A stretch of DNA of 64,000 nucleotides from positions 1,927,001-1,991,000 of the forward strand of contig JAPWKC010000004.1 in NCBI GenBank assembly GCA_028283725.1. The letters run 5' to 3'. A program made the position numbers and the translations under genes. The notes beneath the pieces are model-generated. The model was not told the DNA's origin, ran no database searches, and worked only from the letters and a program-made list of their open reading frames with translations. Each line of letters starts with the position of its first letter. The stretch's first letter is position 1. Shown in pieces: positions 41,051-50,934 of the stretch. The DNA is from Neorhizobium sp. (GTDB lineage Bacteria; Pseudomonadota; Alphaproteobacteria; Rhizobiales; Rhizobiaceae).

Positions 41051-41488
41051 TCAGCGGTGGGCTGCGTCTTCGGCGCTTGCCTCGATGCGTTCCATATCGT
41101 CGTCGCTCAGGCCGAAATGGTGGCCGATCTCGTGGATCAGCACATGGGTGATGATATCGCCGAGCGTTTCCTCGTTTTCCGCCCAATAGTCGAGGATCGG
41201 CCGCCGGTAGAGCCTGATGCGGTTGGGAAGTTCGCCGGTTTCCAGCGTGAATCGTTCGGAAATGCCGCGTCCTTCGAACAGGCCGAGGAGATCGAAGGGC
41301 GTCTCCAGCGCCATGTCCTCGAACACCTCGTCGTCGGGAAAATCCTCGATCTCGATGGTGAGATTGGTGGTCAGCGCCCGGAACTCCTCCGGCAGGTGGC
41401 CATAGGCCTCCGTCGCCAGCGACTCGAAGCTGCTGATCGTCGGTGCATGGCGGTCCCGCCAATCGCTGCTCTGGTCAATGCGGGCCAT
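41051..41488 (-). CDS. Zincin-like metallopeptidase family protein (PF06262/DUF1025 type)
   Basis: A 145-residue cytoplasmic-looking protein with a HExxHxxGxxD zinc motif: His119, Glu120, His123 and Asp129 in HEIGHHFGLSD. The N-terminal part (FESLATEAYGHLPEEFRALT, IEIEDFPDDEV) matches the minimal metallopeptidase family. Substrate and proteolytic activity are not established for most members. It stands alone, divergent from imuA. Confidence 0.9.
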   Translation of the reverse strand: MARIDQSSDWRDRHAPTISSFESLATEAYGHLPEEFRALTTNLTIEIEDFPDDEVFEDMALETPFDLLGLFEGRGISERFTLETGELPNRIRLYRRPILDYWAENEETLGDIITHVLIHEIGHHFGLSDDDMERIEASAEDAAHR

Positions 41489-41623
41489 GAACGCTCCTTT
41501 TTATTTCGCCCATATAATGCTTTGCGGGAAAATTTTCGAGAAAAGAATCATCAGTCTATCCGGAGAGGAAAAGATTCCTTTCCTGCCGCCATTGACTCTT
41601 TTCCGGCTCTCTGGAATCCATAT

Positions 41624-41638
41624 GAACATAAAGTGAAC
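41624..41638. promoter_or_regulatory. LexA (SOS) box upstream of imuA
   Basis: GAAC-ATAAAGT-GAAC is a perfect match to the alphaproteobacterial LexA operator GAAC-N7-GAAC. It ends 22 bases before the imuA ATG, where binding would block initiation. DNA damage should therefore induce imuA-imuB-dnaE2. Confidence 0.92.
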
Positions 41639-41660
41639 ATTATGAAATGGAGCTGACGCC

Positions 41661-42632
41661 ATGGCCGGGAACGCCAAGGCGCAGGAGACTATTTTTTCCC
41701 TGCGTGAAGAGATTGCCAGACTGGAGGGGAAGCCGCTTGCAACGGCTGCCGCGCTTCAACAGGCAGAGGCGGCGGCGCGGGTTCACCTGGCCATGTCGAA
41801 ACCTGCGCCGTTACCGATTGATCCAGATGACAGGCCGGACCGGCTCGGCTTCGGCGTGACGCGTCTCGATCAGGCGCTCGGTGGCGGGCTTCCCATCGAC
41901 GGGATCACCGAGATGCGAACCGCGCGGATGGCCGATGCGGGGGCCGCAAGCGGCTTTGCCGCGGCACTTGCGGCGCATCTGAAAGAGGCGAGCGGGGATG
42001 ACGCGCCGGTTCTGTGGATCGGCGATGCGGTGGCCAGAAACGATATGGGGGCCGCCTATGCGCCGGGCCTTGCCCAATTCGGACTTGGGTCGGGGGATGT
42101 TCTCCATGGCCTTCCGCGCCGGCTGGAAGACGCGTTGTGGCTGGTGGAAACCGCCCTTTCCAGCGGTGCGCTTGCCGCCACCATTCTTGAGATCCGTGGC
42201 AACCGGGCACAGTTCGGCCTGACGGAGAGCCGGCGGCTCAGCCTCAGAGCAAAGGCTGCCCGTCGTCCGCTTCTTCTCCTGCGCCATGGCGGGCAAGAGG
42301 AGGCGAGCAGCGCGGAGTTCCGGTTTCTCGTCGAGCCGGCGCCTGCCTCAAAACGACGACTTGCGGATGGCGCGATGCTGAAGGGCAGTATCGGGCATCC
42401 CGTCTTTCATCTGAGCCTGGAGAAGAGCCGCAATCCGGCCCCGCTCTCCCTTCTTCTGGAGTGGAATATCCATGACCGTCAATTTTCCGAGGTCGATCCC
42501 CGAAACGCCGTCGCTTTTCCCGGCATCGGCCGGGCGCCAGCGCATCCTGGCGCTCGTCTTCCCGCATCTTGCGACCGACAGGATCGCGCGGCGGCTCTGG
42601 GGCATGTCGTGGCGTTCGAAAGGGCGTCCTGA
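41661..42632 (+). CDS. imuA: SOS mutagenesis protein ImuA
   Basis: ImuA is a RecA/SulA-fold accessory protein that acts with ImuB and the DnaE2 polymerase in error-prone translesion synthesis. Visible: FGVTRLDQALGGGLPIDGIT (RecA-like N-terminal segment) and SRRLSLRAKAARRPLLLLRH. LexA box 41624-41638 lies directly upstream. The last roughly 54 codons overlap imuB in another frame (161 bases). The tail after LEWN therefore looks like imuB sequence read out of frame, and conservation probably ends near residue 270. Length 323. Confidence 0.9.
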   Translation: MAGNAKAQETIFSLREEIARLEGKPLATAAALQQAEAAARVHLAMSKPAPLPIDPDDRPDRLGFGVTRLDQALGGGLPIDGITEMRTARMADAGAASGFAAALAAHLKEASGDDAPVLWIGDAVARNDMGAAYAPGLAQFGLGSGDVLHGLPRRLEDALWLVETALSSGALAATILEIRGNRAQFGLTESRRLSLRAKAARRPLLLLRHGGQEEASSAEFRFLVEPAPASKRRLADGAMLKGSIGHPVFHLSLEKSRNPAPLSLLLEWNIHDRQFSEVDPRNAVAFPGIGRAPAHPGARLPASCDRQDRAAALGHVVAFERAS

Positions 42633-44145
42633 TCATCCGCCGATCGTCTGTGCAGGCCGGCATGGCAATGCGATCAGGCTGACCGGGCTCGACGAGGCGG
42701 CCGAGGCGCTTGGGTTGAAACACGGCCAGGGGCTGGCTGAGGCGCGGGCGATGTTTCCCATGCTCGACGTGATGGACGAGGATGCGGGCGCCGATGCGGC
42801 ACTTCTGTCGGCGCTGGCGGATTGGTGCGATCGCTATACGCCGCTGGTGGCGCTCGACGGGTGTAACGGTCTCTTTCTCGACATTACCGGATGTGCGCAT
42901 CTGTTCGGCGGCGAGGAAAGGCTTCTGGAGGATATTCTGAACCGGCTTTCGCATCTGGGTTTCGATGTCCGCGGGGCGATTTCGTCGTCACCCGGTCTTT
43001 CCTCTGCCATCAGCCGGTTTTCACGCAGCAGGGTGATCGCCGATCAGACGGTCCGGGCCGGTCTGATCATAAGGGAGGCACTGGCACCCTTGCCGGTTCG
43101 GGCGCTTCGGCTCGACGAGGCAATCGTTGCCGCGCTTGCCAAGCTTGGCCTCAAGCGCGTCGGCGATCTCTTCGGCCTCGATCGGGCGCCGCTTGCACGC
43201 CGTTTCGGGGCGGTGCTTCTCCTCAGGCTCGACCAGGCGCTCGGCAATCTTCAGGAGGCGATTTCGCCGCGCCGGCCAGTGGCGCTTCTGTCTGCCGAGC
43301 GCAAGCTGGCGGAGCCTGTCGAGGCAGAGGAGGATATTCTCGGCCTTGCCGAGCGGCTGGCGGTGACGCTCGAACAGGCGCTCGAGGCGCGAGGCCTCGG
43401 CGGACGCTTGTTCGAACTGGTGCTCTTTCGGGTCGATGGGCGGGTTTTCCGGATTTCTGCAGGTGCCTCGCAGCCGTTGCGCGATCCGCGCCGGGTGGCA
43501 CGTCTGTTTGCAGAGCGGCTCACCGCCGTGCATGACGATCTCGATGCCGGCTTCGGCTTTGAGCTGCTGCGGCTCAATATCCTGTCGCATGACGTGTTCC
43601 GGATGCCGCAGGGCGATCTCGAGGGCAAGGGGCAGGGGGAGATCTCGCTTGCCGATTTCATCGACCGGGTGAGTGCCCGTCTCGGCGAGAACTGCCTGCT
43701 GGTCGCAGATATGCGCCAGAGCCATGTGCCGGAGCATGCCGAAGCATTTTCACCCGCGGCCCTCAGCCGGGAGGGGCCTTTTCAAGGGCATGGGGCGCGG
43801 TCGGACAAGGCGGTCGCCCGGCCGGAGCCGCAAGGACGGTTTACGCCCGCGACCGACCGTCCGCTGCGGATCCTGCGACATCCCGAAGCGATCGATTCCA
43901 TGCTGGCGACCGTGCCCGACGGGCCGCCGCAGCAATTCCGCTGGCGCCATGTGGTGCATGCGGTGATCTGCGCCGAAGGGCCGGAGCGGATCGCGCCGGA
44001 ATGGTGGCTGGCAGACGAGACGGAGCGCGAACGGGACTATTACAAGCTGGAAAGCACCGGCGGTCATCGGTTCTGGGTGTTTCGCGAGGGGCGCTACGGC
44101 AGTGCCGACGCGCCGACCTGGCATATGCACGGCGTTTTCGCATGA
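42472..44145 (+). CDS. imuB: ImuB, Y-family polymerase-like SOS protein
   Basis: ImuB is a catalytically degenerate Y-family polymerase homologue that links the beta clamp, ImuA and DnaE2. The N-terminal [17 protein letters not shown] and [20 protein letters not shown] show the Y-family palm, but the paired acidic residues of active polymerases are not evident ([12 protein letters not shown]). A DinB-type little-finger region follows and the C-terminus ends [16 protein letters not shown]. Length 557. It overlaps imuA by 161 bases and dnaE2 by 4 (ATGA), so the three genes form one coupled SOS operon. Confidence 0.93.
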   Translation: MTVNFPRSIPETPSLFPASAGRQRILALVFPHLATDRIARRLWGMSWRSKGRPDHPPIVCAGRHGNAIRLTGLDEAAEALGLKHGQGLAEARAMFPMLDVMDEDAGADAALLSALADWCDRYTPLVALDGCNGLFLDITGCAHLFGGEERLLEDILNRLSHLGFDVRGAISSSPGLSSAISRFSRSRVIADQTVRAGLIIREALAPLPVRALRLDEAIVAALAKLGLKRVGDLFGLDRAPLARRFGAVLLLRLDQALGNLQEAISPRRPVALLSAERKLAEPVEAEEDILGLAERLAVTLEQALEARGLGGRLFELVLFRVDGRVFRISAGASQPLRDPRRVARLFAERLTAVHDDLDAGFGFELLRLNILSHDVFRMPQGDLEGKGQGEISLADFIDRVSARLGENCLLVADMRQSHVPEHAEAFSPAALSREGPFQGHGARSDKAVARPEPQGRFTPATDRPLRILRHPEAIDSMLATVPDGPPQQFRWRHVVHAVICAEGPERIAPEWWLADETERERDYYKLESTGGHRFWVFREGRYGSADAPTWHMHGVFA

Positions 44146-47100
44146 GCGGCGGGGCAAATTTTCAGGAACCCGCCTTCTACGAGATCGGCGCGCGCAGCAA
44201 TTTCTCCTTTCTGGAGGGGGCCGCCCGGCCGGAAGAGATGGTGCTGGTGGCGAGCGTTCTCGGCCTTCCGGGCATCGGCATTGCCGATCGCAACTCGGTT
44301 GCGGGCGTCGTGCGCGCCCATAATCAGGTCGTCAACATGCGCGCGAGTTTTACCCGTCAGCGCGACAAGAAGGGGGACAAAGGGCGGGACAAGGGCGGTC
44401 CCCAACAAGGACAGGACGGGGGACAGGAGGAGGCGGAAGCGATCCTCCCCTGTCTGTTTCATCCCGGCGCGCGGCTTTGCTTTGCCGATCAAACGCCTGA
44501 TATGCTTGCCTATCCGATCAACCGGCAGGGCTGGGCCAATCTCTGCCGTCTCTTGAGCCGCGGCAATCTGCGCAGCGAAAAGGGCAATTGCATCCTTGAG
44601 GAATGGGATTTCCTCGAATGGTGCAGCGAGATGATGCTGGCCGTCGTGCCGGATTTTTCCAACCTCGATGACCCGGTCGCCGTGCAGGCGTTCGAGAAAA
44701 AGCTCGTGGCTTACCGGAAAAGGTTCGGCAAGGCGCTCTATCTGGCGGTATCGCCGACCTATGACGGGCGCGACGCCTTCGTCTTTGCAAGCCTTGCGGC
44801 GATTGCCGGCAGGGTCGATGTGCCGCTGATCGCCACCAACCTGCCGCTCTACCATCTGCCGGACCGGCGCTCGCTGTCCGACGTGGTGACGGCCATTCGC
44901 ACACATGTCACGGTTCAGGAGGCCGGTTTCCGGCTTTCGCCGAATGGCGAGCGGCATATCAAGCCGGCTGGCGAAATGGCGCGTCTTTTCCATGCTTATC
45001 CGCAGGCGGTCACCAATACCGGCCGCTTTTTCGGCAGACTGACATTTTGTCTGAAGGAGCTCGAGCACAATTATCCGGACGAAAGCATTGCCGGCGAAAC
45101 GCCACAGGAAACTCTCGTGCGGCTCACGCAAGAGGGGGCGCAACGGCGCTACCGCAAAGGCGTGCCGGCAGAGGTGCAGACCGCTATCGCCTACGAGCTG
45201 AAACTGATCGATGCCAAGAAATATGCGCCGTATTTTCTGACGGTGCGCAACATCATGTCGTTTGCGCGCAGCATCGACATTCTCTGCCAGGGGCGCGGGT
45301 CGGCTGCCAATTCGACGGTCTGCTACTGCCTCGGGATCACCGACGTGAACCCGCAAAACGTCTCGCTGCTCTTCGACCGCTTCCTGTCGATGGATCGGGA
45401 CGAGCCGCCGGATATCGATGTCGATTTCGAGCATGCCAGGCGCGAAGAGGTGATCCAGCATATCTACCGGACCTACGGCTATCGCCATGCCGGGTTGACG
45501 GCGGCCGTCACCAGTTACCGGACGCGGATGGCAGGCCGCGAGGTCGCAAAGGCTTTCGGCCTGTCGGAGGATGTGCAGGCAGCGCTTTCGAGCACGGTCT
45601 GGGGCTGGTCCGAAGACGGGACATCGGAGCGCGACGCGAAGGCCGCCGGCCTCGATACGTCCGATCGCGTCACGCAACAGGTGCTCTCCCATGCGAAGGA
45701 ACTGATGGGGTTTCCGCGGCACCTGACGCAGCATGTCGGCGGCTTCGTCATCACCCGCGACCGTCTCGACGAGGTGGTGCCGATCATGAAGACGGCGATG
45801 CCCGGGCGCTACATGATCGAATGGGACAAGGACGATCTCGACACGCTGATGATCCTGAAGGTCGATGTCCTGGCGCTCGGCATGCTCACCTGCCTTGCCA
45901 AGTGTTTTGCCCTGCTCAAGGAGTATTACGATGTCGACAAGACGCTTTTTGATCTCGGCTTTGCCGTGCATCCCGATGAAGGGCCGGTCTACGACATGAT
46001 CTGCCGTGCCGATACGATCGGCGTTTTCCAGATCGAGAGCCGGGCGCAGATGAGCATGTTGCCGCGCCTGCAGCCGCGGCAGTTCTACGATCTCGTCATC
46101 GAGGTCGCCATCGTCCGGCCCGGCCCGATCCAGGGGAACATGGTGCATCCCTATCTGGCGCGGCGCGAGGAAAGGCGCCGTAACCCGGATTATCAGGTGG
46201 ATTATCCCAACCCGGAACTCATTCCCATTCTCGGCCAGACGCTGGGTATTCCGCTTTTTCAGGAACAGGCGATGCAGATCGCGATCACGGCTGCCGGCTT
46301 CAGCGCCGCCAAGGCGGACAATCTTCGACGTGCCATGGCGACGTTCAAGCGCTCCGGCCGTCTCAAGGAGTTCGAGGACGACATGGTCAAGGGGATGGTC
46401 GAGCGCGATTATCCGAAGGAATTTGCCGAGCGTTGCTTCAACCAGATCAAGGGGTTTGGCGAATACGGCTTTCCCCAGAGCCATGCGGCGTCGTTTGCGC
46501 TTCTCGTCTATGCCTCGTCCTGGGTGAAAACCTATTATCCCGACGTGTTCTGTGCCGCGCTTCTCAATTCGCAGCCGATGGGATTTTACGCGCCGGCGCA
46601 GCTGATCCGCGATGCGCGCGAGCACGGTGTCCGGATCCTGCCGGTCGACGTCAATCTCTCGGAATGGGACAGCACGCTGGAAGAGGTCGCGTTCGACGAT
46701 CGGGCCATCGATCCCCGGCACCGGTCGATGCGCGGCGTGATCCGGACGTGCCACGCGGTGCGGCTCGGCTTTCGCCAGGTCAAGGGGCTTTCCGAAAAGG
46801 CGATTGCCGAAAGGCTGATCGCGCATCGACATGACGGGTATGGTTCGGTCCATGATCTCTGGCTGCGATCGGGACTGGAAAAATCCGATATGGAGCGGCT
46901 GGCCGATGCCGATGCTTTCACAGATATCGGGCTTTCCCGGCGCGCGGCCCTTTGGGCCGTCCGCGGGCTCGATACGGCCAAGGCCCGAGAAAAGCTACCG
47001 CTTTTCGATCGGGCCGATAGTGCCGATCTGCGGCCGGAGACCCGGCAGGTGCTGCCCGCCATGCTGCCCGGCGAAGAAGTGATCGAGGATTACCGCGCCC

Positions 47101-47702
47101 TTTCCCTGTCGCTCAAGGCGCATCCCGTTTCCTTCCTGCGCGAGGATTTCAAGGGGCTTGGCATTACCCGAAGCGTCGATCTCCTCACCGTTCCTAACGG
47201 GCGCAGGGTGACGATCGGCGGTGTCGTGCTCGTGCGGCAGCGGCCGGGATCAGCCAACGGGGTGATCTTCCTGACGATCGAAGACGAGACGGGTGTGGCA
47301 AACGCGATCGTCTGGCCAAAAATATTCGAACGTTTTCGATCTGTCGTCATGGGGGCGCGTCTCGTCAAGATCCGCGGGCGGCTGCAGAGCAAGAGCGGCG
47401 TCATCCATACCGTCGTCGAGCATATCGAGGATATCACGCCGATGCTCGGCCTGCTGCAGAAGGAGGCGCGCCGCTTCGGTGTTTCGCAGCGGTCGGACGA
47501 AGTCCTGCAGTCCAGCGGCGATCCGCGGCAAAGGCGACGTGCCGACGTTCAGATCCGGGGCGGCCCGCATATCGGGCCCTACCGGTCCGGCGGGCCAATC
47601 TCCGGGACCGGCAATGGCCGTATTGCCGGTCCCGCCCCGGAAGACGATCAGGGTGTCGACAGCGCCGCAAACGTCATGCCGAGGGGGCGCAATTTTCATT
47701 GA
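44142..47702 (+). CDS. dnaE2: Error-prone DNA polymerase DnaE2 (ImuC)
   Basis: C-family polymerase lacking normal fidelity, the catalytic part of the SOS mutasome. It starts with a PHP domain ([20 protein letters not shown]), then the polymerase palm with [17 protein letters not shown] and [17 protein letters not shown], and a C-terminal OB domain ([20 protein letters not shown]). Length 1,186. Residues about 71-100 are an unusual charged low-complexity insert ([14 protein letters not shown] and on) built from GGGACAA-like repeats. ATG 44142 overlaps the imuB stop. LexA-controlled with imuA. Confidence 0.96.
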   Translation: MSGGANFQEPAFYEIGARSNFSFLEGAARPEEMVLVASVLGLPGIGIADRNSVAGVVRAHNQVVNMRASFTRQRDKKGDKGRDKGGPQQGQDGGQEEAEAILPCLFHPGARLCFADQTPDMLAYPINRQGWANLCRLLSRGNLRSEKGNCILEEWDFLEWCSEMMLAVVPDFSNLDDPVAVQAFEKKLVAYRKRFGKALYLAVSPTYDGRDAFVFASLAAIAGRVDVPLIATNLPLYHLPDRRSLSDVVTAIRTHVTVQEAGFRLSPNGERHIKPAGEMARLFHAYPQAVTNTGRFFGRLTFCLKELEHNYPDESIAGETPQETLVRLTQEGAQRRYRKGVPAEVQTAIAYELKLIDAKKYAPYFLTVRNIMSFARSIDILCQGRGSAANSTVCYCLGITDVNPQNVSLLFDRFLSMDRDEPPDIDVDFEHARREEVIQHIYRTYGYRHAGLTAAVTSYRTRMAGREVAKAFGLSEDVQAALSSTVWGWSEDGTSERDAKAAGLDTSDRVTQQVLSHAKELMGFPRHLTQHVGGFVITRDRLDEVVPIMKTAMPGRYMIEWDKDDLDTLMILKVDVLALGMLTCLAKCFALLKEYYDVDKTLFDLGFAVHPDEGPVYDMICRADTIGVFQIESRAQMSMLPRLQPRQFYDLVIEVAIVRPGPIQGNMVHPYLARREERRRNPDYQVDYPNPELIPILGQTLGIPLFQEQAMQIAITAAGFSAAKADNLRRAMATFKRSGRLKEFEDDMVKGMVERDYPKEFAERCFNQIKGFGEYGFPQSHAASFALLVYASSWVKTYYPDVFCAALLNSQPMGFYAPAQLIRDAREHGVRILPVDVNLSEWDSTLEEVAFDDRAIDPRHRSMRGVIRTCHAVRLGFRQVKGLSEKAIAERLIAHRHDGYGSVHDLWLRSGLEKSDMERLADADAFTDIGLSRRAALWAVRGLDTAKAREKLPLFDRADSADLRPETRQVLPAMLPGEEVIEDYRALSLSLKAHPVSFLREDFKGLGITRSVDLLTVPNGRRVTIGGVVLVRQRPGSANGVIFLTIEDETGVANAIVWPKIFERFRSVVMGARLVKIRGRLQSKSGVIHTVVEHIEDITPMLGLLQKEARRFGVSQRSDEVLQSSGDPRQRRRADVQIRGGPHIGPYRSGGPISGTGNGRIAGPAPEDDQGVDSAANVMPRGRNFH

Positions 47703-47892
47703 CGCTTCGGGATTTTCCTAAGTGCGGACATGGCTTTGATGAGAGGGGCGGCGCAAGACGGCGCCCGGACCACCTTCCGATTTTTCGCCCTGCGCCGATG
47801 CACACGAAAAATGTGATCGGTCATTTCTTGACAATCAATCTCTTCTTTAGCAAAAAGAGGATGTTTATGGTCATGTTATCAGGTCGACCGAA

Positions 47893-48204
47893 ATGCTCGT
47901 CTGCAGCTGCAATTACATCACCGATACGGATATCAGGGACACGATCGTCCAATTGCTCAACGATGACTGTTGGCAGCTGATCGTGCCGTCCAAGGTCTAT
48001 CATGCCATGGCTAAGCGTGGCCGCTGTTGCGGCTGCTTCCCGAATGTCGTCGATCTCATCATCAAGACAACTGAAGAGTACCACGCCAAACGTCACTCGA
48101 CGGAGGCCGAGGTTGTCGTTTATATGTCCCGCTTGAAGCAATTCCATGAGGAAAACAGGAGAGCGGACATTGAAAGGCGACATCAAGGTCATCGAGCGGC
48201 TTAA
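47893..48204 (+). CDS. bfd: Bacterioferritin-associated ferredoxin Bfd
   Basis: Bfd is a small [2Fe-2S] protein that reduces and releases iron stored in bacterioferritin. The four ligands fit Cys4-Cys6 and Cys45-Cys48 (LVCSCNYI and RGRCCGCFP); Cys46 is an extra cysteine. At 103 residues it is longer than E. coli Bfd (64), with a charged C-terminal extension. It overlaps the bfr start by 35 bases, the usual partner. The region just before it is AT-rich and may carry an iron-responsive operator, but I could not match a consensus. Confidence 0.9.
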   Translation: MLVCSCNYITDTDIRDTIVQLLNDDCWQLIVPSKVYHAMAKRGRCCGCFPNVVDLIIKTTEEYHAKRHSTEAEVVVYMSRLKQFHEENRRADIERRHQGHRAA

Positions 48205-48655
48205 TGAGGCACTTTTTCTCGAACTCGGAGCGGTCAACCAGTATTGGCTGCACTATCGTCTTCTTGACGATTGGGGGTTCAAGAAGCTTGCGAAGAAAGA
48301 GCGTGCCGAATCGATCGAGGAAATGCAGCATGCGGATCGGCTGATCGATCGCATCATCTTCCTCGAAGGCCATCCCAACCTGCAGACGCTGGCGCCATTG
48401 CGCATCGGCCAGAACGTCAAGGAAGTTCTCGAAGCGGATCTCGCCGGCGAATATGATGCCCGCGCGTCCTACAAGGAATCCCGCGACATCTGTCACGCCG
48501 CCGGAGACTATGTCTCCATGAAGCTTTTCGAAGCCCTGCTGATCGACGAGGAAGGCCATATCGACTTTCTCGAGACGCAACTCGACTTGCTCGGCAAGAT
48601 CGGCGAAGAGCGCTACGGTCAGCTCAACTCTGAATCTGCCGATAACGCCGAATAA
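48170..48655 (+). CDS. bfr: Bacterioferritin
   Basis: Bacterioferritin is a 24-mer heme-containing iron store. TTG 48170 is chosen as start: AGGAGAG lies 6 bases upstream and numbering from it reproduces every known key residue. These are heme ligand Met52 and ferroxidase ligands Glu18, Glu51, His54, Glu94, Glu127 and His130. The product is 161 residues, the standard length. An ATG at 48146 would add eight residues and has poorer context. It overlaps bfd by 35 bases in another frame and is followed by a terminator. Confidence 0.95.
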   Translation: MKGDIKVIERLNEALFLELGAVNQYWLHYRLLDDWGFKKLAKKERAESIEEMQHADRLIDRIIFLEGHPNLQTLAPLRIGQNVKEVLEADLAGEYDARASYKESRDICHAAGDYVSMKLFEALLIDEEGHIDFLETQLDLLGKIGEERYGQLNSESADNAE

Positions 48656-48725
48656 GCGTCGGCCGAAGCAAGTGGCGGCCATCCGGCCGACATTCGCCTT
48701 CGCGGGCATCGGCGGATCCCCATGA

Positions 48726-48741
48726 TGATCCACGTGAAACA
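48726..48741. other. parS-like palindrome downstream of bfr (uncertain)
   Basis: TGATCCACGTGAAACA has the intact CACGTG core and differs from TGTTTCACGTGAAACA at two positions, and from the Bacillus-type TGTTCCACGTGAAACA at one. It lies 45 kb from parB, unusual but possible for an outlying parS, and immediately before a terminator. Function unproven. Confidence 0.45.
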
Positions 48742-48743
48742 GC

Positions 48744-48782
48744 GACCCGGATGCGTTTGCGGCTTCCGGGTCATTATTTTTT
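48744..48782 (+). terminator. Terminator of bfd-bfr
   Basis: GACCCGGA and TCCGGGTC form a perfect 8-bp stem with a 13-base loop, followed by ATTATTTTTT. It lies 89 bases after the bfr stop. Confidence 0.88.
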
Positions 48783-49117
48783 GGCCGCCAGATCTACAGT
48801 CTCCCGGCGGCTGGAGCGTGCTTTCTTTAGGCGCAAAACTTCGCCAAAGGCGTAGGCCGAAGCTATGGTTCCGATCTGCGCCCTTCGCCCGTGGTCCGGG
48901 GTATGTCTGTGATGGGCGGCTCGCGGAACAGCATCCGGTTTGTCATCCCAAAGATGTCCGAACGAGATCTTGTGCCGCAGCGGAGCGAACCGGCCGCAGG
49001 ATTATCGCCTCGCCCTTCACGCAAAGGGTCACAGGCCATCGAAGCCCGGTTTGGATCGTGCCAGTTGCGTCGAGGCCCTGGGCTGCTTCAACAATCCGGC
49101 AGCCGCGAGCGCGAGCC
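48783..49117. other. Unexplained structured intergenic region, bfr/rppH
   Basis: 335 bases between convergent bfr and rppH with no credible gene. The best feature is nested pairing GTTCCG/CGGAAC enclosing CGCCC/GGGCG (roughly 48861-48924). It resembles a stable non-coding RNA by eye, but I cannot match it to tmRNA, 6S RNA, RNase P RNA or SRP RNA. Confidence 0.4.
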
Positions 49118-49645
49118 TCAGGGTGTCAGATGCGCGAAGGTCGCGACGACCTTTTCGTAAACCGCGCGTTTGAAGGGAACGATGAGGCCGGGCAGGTCCT
49201 GCATCGGTTTCCACTCCCAGGCGTCGAACTCGGCTGAATGGCCACCGGGCGGCGGGTTGATGGCGATCTCGCTCTCCTCGCCTTCGAAGCGGAAGGCAAA
49301 CCAGCGCTGGGTCTGGCCGCGATACTTTCCCTTGAGGCCGATGCCGATCAGGTGTTCGGGCAGATCGTAATTAATCCAGTCAGGCGCCTCGGCAATGAGG
49401 CTCACCGTCTTCATGCCCGTTTCTTCGTAAAGCTCGCGGTAGGCGGCGGCACGCGGATCCTCGCCCTTGTCGATACCGCCTTGCGGCATCTGCCAGAGTT
49501 GCGGCGAGCCATCATACTCGGAATTTCCGTTTATAATCCGCCGGCCGGCCCAGACGAGGCCTTGGCGATTGAGGATCATGACACCGACGCATGGGCGGTA
49601 GGGAAGATCCTGCGCCTTCACCGGCTTGTCGTTCTTGGCGCTCAT
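49118..49645 (-). CDS. rppH: RNA pyrophosphohydrolase RppH (Nudix)
   Basis: RppH removes pyrophosphate from 5'-triphosphorylated RNA and triggers mRNA decay; it also hydrolyses dinucleoside polyphosphates. The Nudix box occupies residues 56-78 (Glu62, Arg70, Glu71, Glu74, Glu75, Gly77, with RELYEETGM). Upstream [20 protein letters not shown] and [11 protein letters not shown] are typical. ATG 49645 has AGGAAG 8-9 bases upstream; 175 residues. It is last in the run ctpA-YibQ-rppH and starts 14 bases after the preceding stop. Confidence 0.95.
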   Translation of the reverse strand: MSAKNDKPVKAQDLPYRPCVGVMILNRQGLVWAGRRIINGNSEYDGSPQLWQMPQGGIDKGEDPRAAAYRELYEETGMKTVSLIAEAPDWINYDLPEHLIGIGLKGKYRGQTQRWFAFRFEGEESEIAINPPPGGHSAEFDAWEWKPMQDLPGLIVPFKRAVYEKVVATFAHLTP

Positions 49646-49659
49646 CGAGATTTCTTCCT

Positions 49660-50868
49660 TCATGGTTGGGCCGTGGCATCGTCGGCCAAAGCTGAAACAC
49701 CGACGATCTCGATGCCGCGGCTCTGTGCCTCCCGCATCCATTTAACGATCGCATCAATGCTTTCATCGAAGGCAGAGGCGACACCGATGGCGCTGCCCTT
49801 GCGATCGGCGATCCGCTCCAGTTCGTCGAGTTTCTTCAAAATGGCGTCCTGCTGCAACTGGCCGTCGAGCGTGACGTCGGCAAAGGCATGCGGCAGGTTG
49901 ATTGCGCCGGCGATCACCTGCGTCTTCGATTGCGCCGAGGTGCCGTCGTCGAGGAAGAGCAGGCCGCGCTGTCCGACATCGCGCAGGACCGGCTCGAGCG
50001 CGTTCTGGTCGGCGAGGTAACGGCCGCCCTGATAGTTCATGATGCCGGTATAATTGGTGATCGTCGCCATGGCGGTATGCAGCCGCGCAAGGTTCTGGCT
50101 TTCGCTGCTCCCCACCAGCAGGGTTTCACGGCCGGGATTGTTCGCCGGGTAATCAAAGGGCTCGAAAGGAACCTGAACAAGCAATTCGTGGCCACCACGA
50201 CGGGCTTCCTGCATCCAGCGCTGAAGGCTGTTGCCGGTGGCAGCAAAGGCAAGTGTGACACCCGCGGGCAACAGCTTGATGGCCCGTTGGGTGCCGGTCT
50301 GGCTCAAGCCGAGGCCGCCGACGACGATGGCGATCCGCGTCCCGCGCGCGCCGGACCAGGGGCGGGCATATTGTTCCATGGGGCGCAACCCGTCCGGCCC
50401 GATGATCGGAAGCCGGCCTTGCGGGCTGTCTTGAAGCAGGGCCTCGTTCGGCCGGTCGGCAACACGCGGGTCCTGGCCGTTTCGCTGGGCATCGATCAGA
50501 ACCGGGCCCTGGCCTTCACGCTGGCGCGGACTGTATGTGGTCACGACCGAGCCATCGTCGGTCATCGTGCGCTGCACGTTGGCACCGGAATTGGCATCGG
50601 ATGACATCATACCGCTTTGCGGCAGGGCTTTGGCCGGCCGGCTGGACTGGCCGGATGGAATTGTGGCTGTTGCCGGTGGTTTGGCGTCCGGGGGGCCGGC
50701 GGATGCGACCTGCCTCAGCGCCGGGTCTGGACGCAGCGCGTAGAAAGACAGGGCAGCGACGGCGGCGACGGCGATGATTGATAAAATCACGGGTGCAAGA
50801 GGCCGCCTGGGTCGCCTTTGCCCGGGAGGTCGGTCCTGTCCGAGCGGTGCGTGAAGATCGGTGCCCAA
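49660..50868 (-). CDS. Divergent polysaccharide deacetylase family protein (YibQ/DUF610)
   Basis: A 402-residue envelope protein: N-terminal membrane anchor ([19 protein letters not shown]) followed by a proline/serine-rich linker and a NodB-like barrel that is divergent from active deacetylases ([59 protein letters not shown]). The metal-binding Asp/His set of true deacetylases is not obvious. Enzymatic activity is unproven. Its position after ctpA and envC suggests a role in cell-wall remodelling. Confidence 0.88.
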   Translation of the reverse strand: MGTDLHAPLGQDRPPGQRRPRRPLAPVILSIIAVAAVAALSFYALRPDPALRQVASAGPPDAKPPATATIPSGQSSRPAKALPQSGMMSSDANSGANVQRTMTDDGSVVTTYSPRQREGQGPVLIDAQRNGQDPRVADRPNEALLQDSPQGRLPIIGPDGLRPMEQYARPWSGARGTRIAIVVGGLGLSQTGTQRAIKLLPAGVTLAFAATGNSLQRWMQEARRGGHELLVQVPFEPFDYPANNPGRETLLVGSSESQNLARLHTAMATITNYTGIMNYQGGRYLADQNALEPVLRDVGQRGLLFLDDGTSAQSKTQVIAGAINLPHAFADVTLDGQLQQDAILKKLDELERIADRKGSAIGVASAFDESIDAIVKWMREAQSRGIEIVGVSALADDATAQP

Positions 50869-50884
50869 GTCCGGTGGCCCTGAA

Positions 50885-50915
50885 TAGAAGAAACCGGCGC
50901 CACAAGGGCGCCGGT
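50885..50915 (-). terminator. Terminator-like hairpin after ctpA
   Basis: ACCGGCGCC and GGCGCCGGT form a perfect 9-bp stem with a 5-base loop; on the minus strand it is followed by TTCTTCT, a weak T run. It lies 20 bases past the ctpA stop and may only attenuate transcription into the downstream genes. Confidence 0.72.
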
Positions 50916-50934
50916 CCTATGTGATCGGAAAGGC

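Noticed and set aside
41661..42632. Frameshift in imuA
   Set aside because: The out-of-frame tail lies wholly inside the imuB overlap; both genes stay open, so a long natural overlap explains it without an error.
44094..46853. 919-codon minus-strand open frame
   Set aside because: It is the antisense of dnaE2, which has family motifs throughout; high GC content creates long shadow frames.
47770..47892. RirA or Irr operator before bfd
   Set aside because: The AT-rich stretch contains partial elements (TGACAATCA, TTTAGCA) but no match to the published consensus sites good enough to annotate.
48783..49117. tmRNA or 6S RNA
   Set aside because: I found no tag-peptide codons, no tRNA-like TTCGA arm with CCA, and no 6S-type motif; kept only as an unexplained structured region.
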